A stretch of 60,000 nucleotides of DNA from Tubiluchus corallicola (taxonomy: Eukaryota; Priapulida; Priapulimorpha; Priapulimorphida; Tubiluchidae), in assembly GCA_030141605.1 (NCBI GenBank), contig JAQGDQ010000038.1, positions 498,001-558,000 of the forward strand. Reading direction: 5' to 3'. Made by a program: the position numbers and the translations under genes. This document shows, piece by piece, positions 1 through 12,353 of this stretch. The notes beneath the pieces were generated by a model. It was not told the origin of the DNA. It made no database searches and saw nothing but the letters and a program-made list of their open reading frames with translations. Position 1 is the first letter of the stretch. Every line of letters begins with the position of its first letter.

Positions 1-529
1 TGACTTTATCAAGGCTCAGTACTATATTACAGTCTATTTCCAATTATAGTTAAAAGTTTTGATATGACATCTGTAAGATTTGAAAATCTTAACTAGGCAA
101 CACCAAGTGTAAAATTTTCCAAATCATATTTTGTATAGCAATAGCAATCATGACGTTATACAGTACTAGATTTTACGTCCTGTTTATGCGGTGCCATTTT
201 GACACGCGAGTCAGACGTGAAAAATTCACCGAGTAAACTGTACGTACGATGGGATTTTATGGCTCATGCGACAGACGAATGCAAAAGATATGTTCTAGTT
301 TCTTGCAACATTGTAAGCAGGATGCAAAAATCCTGCCAGTCAGGTAGGTGAGACTGGGTCATGTTCACCTTTAAGGAAAAAACAGTTTAACAACATGGTA
401 ATTATAAACAGTAATGGATTGTGGGGTTTAGCTTTATTAATTGTTGAAATTTTTTTATATAAATTATTCAAAGGGATTAGAAAATTAGCACCATTTTGAT
501 TTAAACCAATCACTTAAATCACAATTTAA

Positions 530-747
530 AATAATGATGGTTTTTTACTGAAGCCAATTTTCATTTGGATGACACCAATTTACAATCAGAAAAATAGCTA
601 CTCAGAAATTGGTGAAAGACTGAAACTGATTTCTATTTAATAATGATGGTTTTTTACTGAAGCCAATTTTCATTTGGATGACACCAATTTACAATCAGAA
701 AAATAGCTACTCAGAAATTGGTGAAAGACTGAAACTGATTTCTATTT
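530..747. repeat. Two-copy tandem duplication, 109-bp unit
   Basis: Bases 530-638 and 639-747 are essentially identical. Each starts aataatgatgg and ends in gatttctattt. Near-identity implies a recent duplication or a slippage or assembly event. There is no coding signal. The stretch 1-1541 otherwise holds no recognisable gene. Confidence 0.9.
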
Positions 748-1544
748 TAGGAAAGAAAATGTAGCTTTGCTACGGCAGTTCTTTTGTAACCTTTAAAACA
801 TTCTCTACTACTTTGCCAGCCTATCTGCAAAGATAACACCGCCATAAGAAACACTAGGCAGATGGAGAATAAGTAAACAAATATAAATTTGACACTGCAA
901 CAGCAGAGAGCAACACTATAAGACAAAAATTAAAAAATGAAAATCTTATTGTCAGTAAGAAGACTAATAGCAAAATTAGAAACTGAGAATGCCGAGTTTA
1001 TTTTATTAAAAAAAGAATAATAAAAAATCCTACTTTTGTTTTTTTACATCGCGACTTTTTCCAATCTTGTAATTCAAATCACGATAGGGCGATCACATCT
1101 GATGCCAAAGATCTGAAGGGTCAAAGACATGCATTTAGCAGCAGAAATTATTCTCTCATATTAGTTGAAGAAGTTCAGGTCTAATTGCTGGTATCACATT
1201 TTCAAGGAGTACAAGAAAAGACACTAAGACAATTTTCTGTAGTTGTTGACTCCATGGCAGCTTGCTGTAGCATGAGTCACCGCATCCAGGACGTACAAAC
1301 AAAATGCATCGTGTAAAACACATTCAACCTTGCGAAAAACGCACGTCTTGGACGTATGTCGAGGACGCACCGTGTAAACAGGTCCTTAGAGAAACAAACA
1401 TCGCGGCTATACGTAACAATTACTTTGTGACTATTACTATTATTTTTCACACAAAGTGCACCAAAAAAGATGCAAGTAATAGAATAAATCCATAATTACT
1501 AAATTTTTAAAACTAAATTTGACTAAAGGAAATGTGAAAAAGTC

Positions 1545-1640
1545 AGGCAGAGCCTGGATATGAACTACAACCGTTCAATAGCGTACACCACAAAAACCCT
1601 TGCACTACCTCTGGTGGTCGTGGTGTTGGATCGTAATCCC
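1545..1640 (-). repeat. tRNA-derived SINE-like remnant
   Basis: On the minus strand an A-box-like TAGTGCAAGGG (1597-1607) is followed by a B-box-like AGTTCATATCC (1556-1566), in the order and rough spacing of an internal RNA polymerase III promoter. No tRNA cloverleaf is intact. This looks like a decayed tRNA-derived SINE rather than a tRNA gene. Confidence 0.4.
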
Positions 1641-1741
1641 AATGGCCCTGGGCCAGATTCAGATTCAGTCCGAACTTTTTCACATTTTGGTCAAGTTTGA
1701 GTTATTGTAAATAATTTATTAAGTTTCAGCAAAATAAACAC

Positions 1742-1971
1742 CTAAATTCCAATGTTCCCACAGTGGTACTGCATAACAGTGGAGTAAAGAGGAAGTGATT
1801 TCGTGGACTCACTACGATAACATCATAGAAACGTTTGTCAATATTTTTCAAGACACTGTAGCTACCCCATCCTGATCCAAGAATTACAAGCTGCTCTCGG
1901 CCAGTCTGATAGCTCCGGGCAAAACGAAGCAATTGTTGCAAAACTGGTACTTGACGACATGAACACTGCAT
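1742..1971 (-). CDS. Type II (alternative) NADH dehydrogenase, first coding exon only
   Basis: This exon encodes 76 residues. A short basic, hydroxylated N-terminus (about residues 1-25, likely a mitochondrial presequence) is followed by an FAD/NAD Rossmann start, [14 protein letters not shown], and by the NDH-2 hallmark [14 protein letters not shown] ... TVGTLEFR. Enzymes of this family (NDI/NDE) are single-chain flavoproteins that oxidise NADH and reduce ubiquinone without pumping protons, bypassing complex I at the inner mitochondrial membrane. The ATG at 1971 is chosen because an in-frame TGA lies two codons upstream. The exon ends at a donor (gtgttt) in phase 2, inside the Arg codon after EF. 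I found no further exon down to base 1, so the rest of the gene must lie beyond the left edge. A splice-acceptor-like tract ends about 20 nt 5' of the ATG. The family call is firm; the exact subtype is not. Confidence 0.85.
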
Positions 1972-2188
1972 GCTTCATAAAGCAATCAAGCCTGCTAACT
2001 CAGCACAAACATAACTCCAACTTCAGATCCTAGAAAATTCAATATATTAACATTTTATATTCTACACTAAATCGCAGTCAGTGATACATGTATGTGTATT
2101 GACTGTGATTTACTGTATACATTGAACTCCATCACGTCCGCCTATAATGGAAGCCTAACTATCTGAGCTCTCATAATAAAAACTACCT

Positions 2189-2736
2189 TATATACTTATG
2201 TACAAGTCGAACGTTTGGGAGGTGATTTTAAGGTCAAATTTTTGGGGTCGACTTATACTTAAGATATGTTTTTGGGAGGTGTCGCTAAAGAGTCGTCTAC
2301 AATACGAATAGGTAAAGAAATAATCCTTCATTATATGCTGGACTGAATGAACACTCATACTGTGATACTTCACATCAGAGAATGCTCGCATCTTGACATT
2401 ACTTCACAAAATTACCAAAATTACGGTAATTTATTTTAATGTATGTGAAATTAAGTGTAAATAAACTAGCGACGGAGCACTCGATCAGAACATGGAAATC
2501 ACCAATCTTGTGCAGGTGCTGCCGCCTCTTGGCTTCCACAGGAAGTTTTAACCTGGCCTTGTATATGCGTGTTTTATTGGCAAAATATCGATTACCAGCA
2601 TACACGCATATATAAAACACTTCATCATTTACTCTGGAAGATCTTAATATTTTATGGTCGACTTGTACATAGGTAATACGTAAAATGATGCAATTTTTGG
2701 TCTTAAAATGCACATCGACTTGTACATAAGTATATA
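2189..2736. mobile_element. MITE with 22-bp perfect terminal inverted repeats
   Basis: The sequence at 2189-2210 (starts tatatacttatgtac, ends aagtcga) is the exact reverse complement of 2715-2736. The outer TA is a plausible TA target-site duplication of a Tc1/mariner-pogo type element. A related GGTCGACTT(A/G)TAC motif recurs inside at about 2246 and 2656. The interior has short open frames but no recognisable transposase, so it is non-autonomous. Confidence 0.8.
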
Positions 2737-3054
2737 CGTTACGTTACTGCTGGTACTGTCCGGCTTAGTACTATCAACAATTTCTTACTTTTGCTACAGT
2801 AAATACTTGCTTGATGACGGTAATGAATTCTAGCAAAATTGGAAATTCACATTATGAGAACGTCACAATAGTTATGGGTAATTCAGGGGCATCAAGAGAA
2901 CAATTTTCCATATTGAGGCTGATGTCTGTAATCAAAGTATCTATATTTAGATACTTAACTGTGATAAGCTAGAATTTACAAACCTAACGTGATTTAAGTA
3001 TTATCAATATTTAACCTAACAATTAGCTAACTAAAGAAAGAGAGAGTTGAAAGA

Positions 3055-3125
3055 TAGCGATATGACCAGGACTTGAACTCAAAACCTTACAATAAAAGGT
3101 CGCATGCTTTACCTTTTCAATCAAC
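3055..3125 (-). repeat. tRNA-derived SINE-like remnant
   Basis: The minus strand carries a good B box (GAGTTCAAGTCC, at 3069-3080) and a degenerate A box (about 3112-3123). A decayed tRNA-derived retroposon is the simplest reading. An intact tRNA could not be folded by eye. Confidence 0.4.
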
Positions 3126-4509
3126 AACTTACGTAGCAAAACAGTTCTGAATTTTCATAGTAAGTAGCATGCAGTCAAGATTGGCATTACAGTACAGTAA
3201 GAAAAAAATTCCATTCCTTGTACCTTGAGAAACTACCGTACCGTAGTTACATACCAAGTTCATGTAGCATTTAATACAGGAGTAGCATAAAAGTTAACTG
3301 TACATCTGATTAATTTACCAAATCTTATTATGAATGTATGCATACTATGCAAACCGAACTGTTGTTAAATACATAACTATGCAGGAAATATCAAAATTCT
3401 TATTAACCAGCAAGGTTTCACCTTCTGTAATTTCTAACTTCTATAGTCGGCAAGGTGAGGAAATACATACAAGAACGCTGACATGTTGGTTATTTGTAAA
3501 GTAAAGAGTGGGTGCTTATGGCTGTTATTAATTTTGTCAAATTATTAATTTTTTTCAAAAATTAAAATTGTTATTTTTTTGTCTGCGTATGTGTACTTGT
3601 TATTTTTTTGCACAATTATGTAATTTATTTTTTTACTTTTGTTTTTAATATTGACAACTACACTTGCCAAAAATCTGTTGGCGTCATCAATTTCTGCTGT
3701 GGTATACAGCACAAGTTCATTTTCGTCTTGAAAAAATAGAAAATTTTGTGATAGTTGGCATCACGGTACTTGTTTCTAGATTTCGATTGCTGGAAGCTAT
3801 AGTGCAAATGACTCTGTCGATCAAGCAAATATGGCTTTTATAGTACGTGAAGTGCATTTTTTGTAATTATAGATTAAGTTTAAGAGTAAGATTAAGTAAT
3901 CTAACTTTTTATCGTCTCTGCATGGTTTTACTTAACATATACCTGCAAACATAAAAACTTTATGTATAGTCAGTTCTTACTCACCTTCGTGGTGAGTAAA
4001 CCACGAAGATTTACAATATTAAACACTACAACATGTGCTAGGCTTCGCCGACAATAAAATGAGGGTATTATTAATGTCGTAGAAGACATGATCTTGATTG
4101 GATAGATTGGTATGGTTTATTTAAAGGCACCGATGTGATTTAGTGTTAGGATATTTCTTGTTATCAATCTGTTATCTCAAAGCATGTACCTGTTGTTTCA
4201 GTTAGATGTTCTAATGTTCAAATCCATGGAAAAAACTGAAGTTTGCTAATAAAACGAAAGACAACATTTGCTTATGACAAATTTATAAACAAACAAGCTT
4301 AACTTGAGCTGTTTATCAGTACTCAAAAAATTGATTCATTTCTGTAAATAATGCTCTGTGCAATGATGGTGAATTATGGACATAGACTAGTTCATGATAT
4401 TGCTACTACTGGAAGCAGCAAGAAATTTCTCCAACATTCTAAAATGTTTCATTGTCTCGAAGCCCCTATTTCTCGTATTTGAAATGCTTCTGATTGTTTA
4501 ATAATTTTA

Positions 4510-5250
4510 CAGATGTATTTTCTGTTGCCAATTGTGTAAATGACCATTTCGCTTCAATCAGAAGATGTTGAATTACCTGTATGTTACAATGGTGCAACAA
4601 CAGTATTGAAGATATGTTTTTTTGCTATTGTTATTGGAATAGCATTTGGGTCTTTAAAACATTGGAAATCTCGTGGTGCAAATGGCATTTATTTAAAACA
4701 TTGTTCATCTCAGTTTGTATTACTACTTTATCTTGTTTTCAGAAGGTATTTAGATTCTGACAAACTTCCCTCTTCTTGGACTGATGCAAATGTCACTCTT
4801 CTTCCAACTTCCAATGGTTGTTAACACCACAAAATGTGTTGATTTGAGACCTATATCACAGTATATCACTTACATACGTTGTTGTAAACGTTTTAGAACA
4901 GCTAATTTGGCGTGATGTTTTGTGGCTTCTTTAAGTTAAACCTTTCTTTAAGTTAATGAAACATTTTCCGAGTTTCAACTTGGTTCGCTACTTGGCTGTT
5001 TATTTCTCTCTAATTTGCTTTCTTCTGTAAATAAATGGACTAAAACTTTTAATAAAGACTATGTTACGGGTACTGATATAATTTATTTTGATTTTTGTAA
5101 AGTATTTGATTTTATCCCTTTTAAAAAGCTATTGGGTAAATTAAAATTTTCTTGTCTTTGTGGTAGACTGTTATAAATGCTGATTTCATTAGTTTTTTAC
5201 AACCCATTGACAGTTTTTTCGATCTACCTGAACGATTTGACCGAAATTCA
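4510..5250 (+). pseudogene. Decayed LINE (non-LTR retrotransposon) reverse transcriptase
   Basis: Broken frames carry LINE RT landmarks in the right order. VNDHFASI (pre-RT) lies near 4530. LKHWKSRGANGIYLK lies near 4655-4700 (compare K..KSPGPDGIP in the family). LPSSWTDANVTLLP lies near 4770-4806. A stretch matching the NKWTKTF ... YFDFCKVFDFIPFKKLL block (compare YLDFSKAFDKVPH) lies near 5030-5130, and SIYLNDL near 5220-5240. The frame changes and has stops, so it is dead. It resembles the CR1/Jockey-like clades, but the clade is not certain. It lies upstream of the zinc-finger gene, perhaps in its first intron. Confidence 0.75.
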
Positions 5251-6260
5251 CTTGACTTCAACTCTGCCAGCTACATTGGAACTATCCAGGAAGACATCTA
5301 GGTGATGCTAAAATAATCCCAAAAATGTGCTGTTGATCAGTATTCAACAGACAAGCTTGTGAGCTGTAAGACATTTGCGAGATCTGGAGGAGTCTCTACT
5401 CCATTGATACCCTCAAGACTACAGGCTGTGCAAGACGAGCAAAACTGCCACCCTAAATTAATTTTCAAAGATTAATTTATCCAGTATTGTATCCCAAAAT
5501 AAGATACATTTTTAAATCCATTTTACACCACGTTGCAGCTTATGTGATGCACTTCATAAAGCTAATGCTCAATTTAGGATATTTAGTACTACTTCCCCGA
5601 AAAAACCAATTTCATGAAAAGCTATACGAAAACGGGATTGGGCAATACGTCACGATACCATGCCCAACGTATTATTTTTCATTCTGGTTCATACCACAAT
5701 ATGAGTACTTTCACGATCGACATATTGGGAATGTTAAGCTCCCATAGTTTGCACAAGAGCATAGAAATAATGAAATCAAATTCCAACATTTTTTGTGCGA
5801 TAACCACCCCGGTTAAATACTAATATACACCAATTTGAACGTGCGCTGTACTGTACCTGCAGTTTTTGCACTACGTACACTTAGCCACAAAATTACAGTA
5901 AATTAATTTTGTGCTTATTTGTTAAAAAAGTAAGGGAAATGAAACACAGCATCAATTTGCAAGGCAGAATAGTTCTGCAATAAAAATAATTTTTCAAACT
6001 GCCAGAATTTAAGCATGACAGCACTGAGGATGCTGAATTCAAAGAATTGAAAGGGAGGTTGTTGTTAAAATTAAGAAGCTTTCTGTTTACTTCAAAATTC
6101 AGTCATTTGAGTTAAATAGTAAGGTATCTATTTGGAGTGATCTTGTGATGGACAGCATATGCCTTTACATTCTCTTGTTATTTTTCGCAAGAATAAAAGG
6201 TGATCAGAAAATTGTGTATTAGAAAATAACTATGTTATATTAGTCATGTATACATTTCAG

Positions 6261-9200
6261 GCTCATCCTAGTGTACGAATTTATGGCACAGAACATGACT
6301 ACGACCCAGTCAGCTGCATCGATCCTAATTGTCCGACGAAACTGCAACACTTGCATTGCCCATTTTGCCCTTATGCAGAGAAGTACACTGATCCAGTAAT
6401 TCTGAAGGCACACTATAGAGTAAAGCATGTGGACAAAGGCATTGTTTTTGCAGGTGCAGTATCTAAACTATACAAAAATAAAGTTGCTTGTTTACGATTG
6501 CGTTTTGATAAATATCAGATGAACAAGTATGTCGAATAAATATTTTATTTTGTGCAAAGCTTGTGACTTGATGCTCTTCTGCAAGAGAAATGGACCCATT
6601 AGACATTCTAGTGGTTTTTTAAATGGTAAAGGCTAAATAGGATTAACCAGTGTGCTGGTTGTGATATAAATGAAAATATTATACATGTATGGTGCCTCTT
6701 CTTTCTGAATAAAAGTGGTAGCTTTTCTTGTTTAGGTAGAGCTAACTGACTTGTTTTTTTAGTTTGATTAGTGTAAAAAACTAGAGAAAGCAAGACTGCA
6801 AAATTTGAATTTTCTTTCCTGTCTTAAATAAAAACAGCATGAATATGAATAAGAGTAACATGTTTTTATCAATACCATTTTTAAGCCATTTAAATTCATT
6901 GTGTAGACAGTTATTGTGACGTCAGTTCTAATTCTGCATACTCTAACAATTAGTTTACATTTTTGGTTGCTAATTAAAAAACAATGTGCACAACACATTA
7001 AAGAATCAATTTGAATCAATTTAATTTAATGAACTCATGTTAAATGAGCATATCATGCACTTGCAAAAATGAGGTTTTCCAGAATTACAGCTCTATTCAT
7101 AGTAGTTGGTTTTGCAAGCTTATCAATTAGCAGTCAGTTCTTACTTTAACTAAATTGCACTAAGTTCGTACTTAGAAAATAATATTGAAGCCTTTTTCTC
7201 ATTAGTGCACACATTTACACACATTTTCTTTTTGCACTTATTGGTTTAATATCAGAACTTGAGAAGATGACATGACATATCAATAGCAGACAGGCTAATA
7301 TGTACGTCTGCTTAAAGTTTTGGTGCTGCAATTTCACAACCTATTGAGATTGCTATTTAAAGTGGGTTCTCTTTATTTGCGAGTGCTAAATGGTAAGATT
7401 TTGAGAAAATTCAAGTGATTTAATCACTAGGCTACATTTATTTCAGGTTTAAAAGTAGTCCGTTGTTGTAGAGAGTGTGATATAGTTGGTGCAATAAAGG
7501 GTGAGAAGCATTTCCGAGGAGCTCACTGGCATTGCTATCGCTGTCGGAATGGTTTTAATCGCCGGGACGAAGCCATCAAACATTACAAAACACATTTTCG
7601 TAACCCGCAAACTACATTCCAGATTCAAATAGCACAAGTAAATTTTGCTGAGATTTTTTACTGCAATATTTAAAAGTTTAAAGTTGCATTTGTCTTTAGT
7701 CTTGAAAACATTTAAATATTTGCAGTTTATTTAAATATAAATAAGTGCCAACTACATATGATTGTATATATTTATTCTATCAAATGCATAATATACATGT
7801 TTATACATATTACTCAGTTACACATTATGTATCGGTTGAATGGGCCTCTTGAAGACATGTGTGGCTTGTATCTGCCACACAACAAGCCCAACTCAGCCAG
7901 TTCATTGTTAAGATTTCACATTATTTGTATGGAAGCATCTAGAAATCTAATATTAAAATATCTATATTTCAAATACATGTTAACATTTTTTAGTCTAGAT
8001 GGATGCAAAAAATGCATATTTTAAAAAAGCTATTCGTGTAGAAACTAATACAGAATTCTTCTTTGTGTGTCTAGATGACCTGTTGCCATTCCCTACTCTT
8101 ACTGCTTCTGTCTTTATTCAAAAAAAAGGTTCTGAAACTGCTTTCCATTCTCATCCTTTTATGTACTTTGTGTTTAAGTCTCCTTGACTGCTGAGGCAAT
8201 ATAGCCAATCCATATTCCATATTGCTGCAGTAAAAGTTCGGTTGTAATACTTAGCAAAAGTTAATTTGAAAAAAAATCAGAATTAGTTCTTTAACTGGAG
8301 CATGTTCCTCCAGGTGCTCATCCAATGCTTTTAGTACTAAATCATTCTTATCAATTATGCATGACATGACAGCAGGCAATAGGATGTTATACTTAGCTTT
8401 CAACAATGAGTAAGAGTTCCTCACAGTTTTTTCCATGAATTTCAGGACGTTAATCAAGTCCTGCATCAGCCGGTTCATCGCACAAAGTCTGCTTCTCTTT
8501 CTGGTCAGATCGATAATTCACTTGCAAGAACAGATGATTGGGTGTCCACTGGAAAATTGGGTCAAACTCAGATATGTAACTATCAGTTTCAGTTATTCGT
8601 TAGTTGATTCATTACAAAGAGTTAATGTGCTGTTCATTGTGCACTGTTGTAATCAAAATATATGTGCAATTTTTAATGCATTAATTTTCAACTTTTTCAT
8701 TATCTACACAAGCAAACCTGGAGACAAAATAACATAGTTTATTCAATCCACAAACTGGGCAGGGATTTGGTGCTCCTTTATTCCCACAAGTCAGGTAACA
8801 ACTGTCCTTACCAAGAAGAGGGGTATTTCAAGCTAGTAGTCATATAATGGTAGGCTTATTGAGTAGCCGCTGTTAATTTTAAAACACAAGCCAAGCCTTT
8901 TGTGAGACACTTAAATCTGTCATTTTGCATATTGTTTCTTGTCGATTAGAATCCTCTTTGAAGGATTTTCTTTTGTAATATCCCAGTATAGTTGTGTTTA
9001 ATGTTATTCATTGCAGATGTGTTAAACAATGACAACAGCCTCGTTGATGGCACGGAGGATAACTGCGTGACACCAGATATTGTTGCTGCCACTGAAATTG
9101 TGGACACTTCACATACGTACACAATGAACACCTCCCAACCCTATGCCTTCACTCCAGACGTAGAAGCTGATGCAGATATTGTAGAGGATACAGCTGAAAT

Positions 9201-12078
9201 GCCTGATGAGTTTAGTGCAACACTAGATGCTGAAGAAACGCAAGCATCAGAGTATATAAGTCCAGAGGTAAGCCGGCATCTGTGAGTATGTTTCGGCCAG
9301 CAATGCTGAGTATGACAACACTGGAGTATTTCCGGTACCGAATTGCCAATAAGGTTTATGCAAGTGAATTTTAACATTGAAGGCAGTGTGACATGGAAGT
9401 GTTAGATCTAGGTTAAAACGACTTCCAACAATAAAAACTACATTTATACCAAATGGGTTATATTTGTTGTTGTCTTCTGCAAATTAATAATGCCAACTTC
9501 TGTAATCATTAAGGAACTAATGAATATACGTGAAGCATGTTTGCTAGCATCTCCAGTAAAAACAAATTGATAATACTATCTGACCATTGATATAGGATTA
9601 TGAATACAGTCCTGTACACCTTATAGATGCTCTGACAACAAAGAGTTTTCTAATTTTTTTACAATTACAAATAACATGATGTGCTGATGGCTTTCTTTTT
9701 CCTCTTAAACAGTACTTTGTACACCTTAATGGTTGTTTGGCCTATTTTTGAACACTTTGCAGTTTGTCAACCAGAATGCAGATAAAATTAGTTACCAAAA
9801 CATTTTTTATAGTGACTCGAATATGCTTGTCATATTCATTGACCTGAAAAAGATATAAGTGAAAACAATTTTGTTGCAGTTTGTTCATGTGATGACCTAA
9901 AAACGAGGTAAATTGACTGGACTAACCTGTTTATGAATAATATGTTCAATCAGTGAACAGCATTTTATCATTACTAGTGTATTTGATGTTACACGATGTA
10001 TTGCACGCGTTTTGCATAACATAACTAGTCTTCTCATAAGATCTTCTTGAAAGAGGATAGGATTTTTGAGCTAGCCTCAAATTTTACATAAATTTCAATT
10101 GTGGCTAGAATTTTCAAACATCTACAGCATTACTATAGTTACTAATCCTGCCAGTGTGTTTCTTGTCTCAACTTGTATTTGTATTCTTGTATTTGCTGTT
10201 TCTCTTAGGTTTTATGAATAATATTTGTATTCCACTTACTCTCTGTAGGTATTTAACAGAGTTGTGAGGCAGAAGGTGCAAGCTGAGAAAAAAATATCCA
10301 CTCTGGAAACAAAATACCAAGAACTGCTCATGACTAACTTAAATCGTGAAAATGAACTCTTGGCTCAAATTAAAACACTCCAATCACAAGTAAGCGAAAA
10401 ATTACAATCTAGTGCATTTAAATTGCTATATTTTTAACTTATTTAAATTCTTAGTCAGCAGACAATAGTGCATCATGAAATGAATTACTCTAATACAGGT
10501 AGACTCTATATCCAGTAGATTTTTTTCTAATCTCAGGTTTTAGCTATTGAAGAATTCAACAAGGAAGTGTTATTTTATTTTCAAATAAGATTATTTGTTA
10601 AAGTACTGAAACTACAATTCAGTGTTGGGCTATAAATTTTCTTTTAATATGCATGTGTTCACAAAAAACTGCTAATTTTAGGTTTCCTTGCATGAAACTT
10701 GTTTAAACTGCTAGGCAACAGCTAGAAAACACAGTACTGGAATGTGTTTACCAGTCAGAATTTTCTTTTCAACAGCTAGGATAAGAGCACTGCTTATATA
10801 GTAAGAAGAAACATTTTCCAGTGTGGCAGCCATATAGTGTTGGATGGATGCACATTGTCTAATCATTTGTGATTAACTCTGCTTATTGACTGCATACATT
10901 GCATACATTTGTCACTTTACAGCCTACAGTATTGAGACAATTTTGTGTAACTGAATTTTCAAATGCTTCACGTGTACAATATGTGTGGTATGGTGTGGTG
11001 TGAGTGGTGTTGTGTGATTTGATGAGTGGGGTCGTGTGGTGTATTGTGGATTTAGTTGTGAAGATGGTATGGTGTAGTTGTTGTTGTGTGTTTATTTGCA
11101 CTCTTTTGTGGGGTTTCATTCGAATGGAATTAAGTCTTGCGTGACATATAATTCTTATTCAGTACATTAAATATCGAACAGAGCTGATGGTCAATAATTT
11201 AAGTTACTAGTAGCTGAATTGTGTCGCTTTCTTTATTGTTTGTTTTGTAGGTAGAAACATGGGCAAATAACATTAAATTCATTTCAATAATTTGAATTGT
11301 GTTTGATTTTCGATTTTACTCTGTTTTATTATTTTGACAGCTTACAAGAAAAACTGAAGAAATCGAAAGACGCCAGCAGAGGGAAATTGCTTTACAAAGC
11401 CAATTACATCAATCTGTAGATGTTCGTCTTCAGACAGTAATGAAAAAACTCCAGCAAGATCATGCAGAGTTTCTGAAAACACAGGTTGCAAAGCTTGAGC
11501 GTGACATCTCACAACATCATCAGATAAAGTCACACGAACAGGTCCATCCAGCTCAACATGGTGAAGTACTGAATACAGTCCTTACTTCTAATTCTGTTAA
11601 ATCAATTACCTCTGTCCAGTCTGACTCTGAAAAAGAGTCTCATGATCATGATAGTGAAGTGTTGGTTAAACAAATAATAACTGACAAAGATAAACCTGGT
11701 TCTGATGATGAAAAACAATCTGACTGCGACAAAGAATCTCTTGCAGATTCTAATAAAGTAGTGCTTAAACCAATAACAGTTGACAAAGGAATTACTCCAC
11801 CTCCTAGTAGTGACAAAAAAGATCTTGTGTTAACACCACTTGTTAATCAAGCTAAGCCACCAAACGCTACTGTTGTGAAAATTGCTGACCGATTGTTTTT
11901 GGGAAAATTTGTTTCTGGCAAACTTGTGGAAAAGGTACCTAACGTTCACGTAGTGAAAGTAAGAACTTCTGAAGTAGAACAATTAAAACAAGATGGGGCT
12001 GAAAATGAAAAGAGAAAATTAGAAGAGGAACCTTCAAGTGATGACACAAAGAATAAAAGTGCTAAGTTGTCAGAATGA
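6261..12078 (+). CDS. C2H2 zinc-finger protein with C-terminal coiled coil (5' end not found)
   Basis: Six exons join in frame: 6261-6453, 7447-7637, 8446-8575, 9017-9267, 10249-10389 and 11341-12078 (stop TGA), giving 547 residues of a protein whose start is missing. The N-terminal third has zinc-binding motifs: CPFC with H..(4)..H at the end of exon 1, a CREC ... HFRGAHWH knuckle, and a canonical C2H2 finger CYRC-X12-H-X3-H in exon 2. Exon 4 is acidic and low in complexity. Exon 5 and the start of exon 6 are heptad-rich coiled coil (AEKKISTLETKYQELL; later LQQDHAEFLKTQVAKLE). The tail is Ser/Asp/Glu/Lys rich. I infer a nuclear, nucleic-acid-binding role. The family is not recognised. The 8575 donor could instead be at 8561 (same phase). 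A possible upstream exon, phase compatible, is 3780-3842. Confidence 0.7.
10979..11096 (+). repeat. Degenerate GT-rich minisatellite (TGGTGTG-like)
   Basis: A purine/pyrimidine-biased run of imperfect tggtgtg/gtggt units lies in the last intron of the zinc-finger gene. No coding signal is seen on either strand, although it opens a spurious His/Thr-rich frame on the minus strand. Confidence 0.7.
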
Positions 12079-12353
12079 GTGCAAACTGAATTATTAGTTG
12101 TATGTGAAGAACCCTGCATAATTGTACAGCAATGTAAATAACTCGTATGCTTCTTCATAAGTATTGTCAGTGTGGTGGTTCGTCTTCCAGCGATATCAGC
12201 AACTAACAATGATTGAGCAAAAGCGCAGATAGACTGAATTGCCTATGTGATTTCAACCATGGAATTATAGTTTACGAAAGGTTGAAGACACATGCTAGAG
12301 AGTGTTATGTTTTTCTTACTTTTGAACCAGCTGTTGCACAATGTTAGAAAGTA

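Noticed and set aside
2399-2713. 104-codon minus-strand frame
   Set aside because: It lies wholly inside the MITE at 2189-2736 and matches no transposase I recognise.
3780-3842. Candidate upstream exon of the zinc-finger gene (acceptor ttgtttctag, donor gtacgt, phase 0)
   Set aside because: Splice sites and phase fit, but 21 residues without homology are too weak to add to the model.
10883-11119. His/Thr-rich minus-strand frame
   Set aside because: Produced by the GT-rich minisatellite in the intron.
11946-12209. Minus-strand frame opposite the last zinc-finger gene exon
   Set aside because: Shadow of the real plus-strand exon; no splice or family support.
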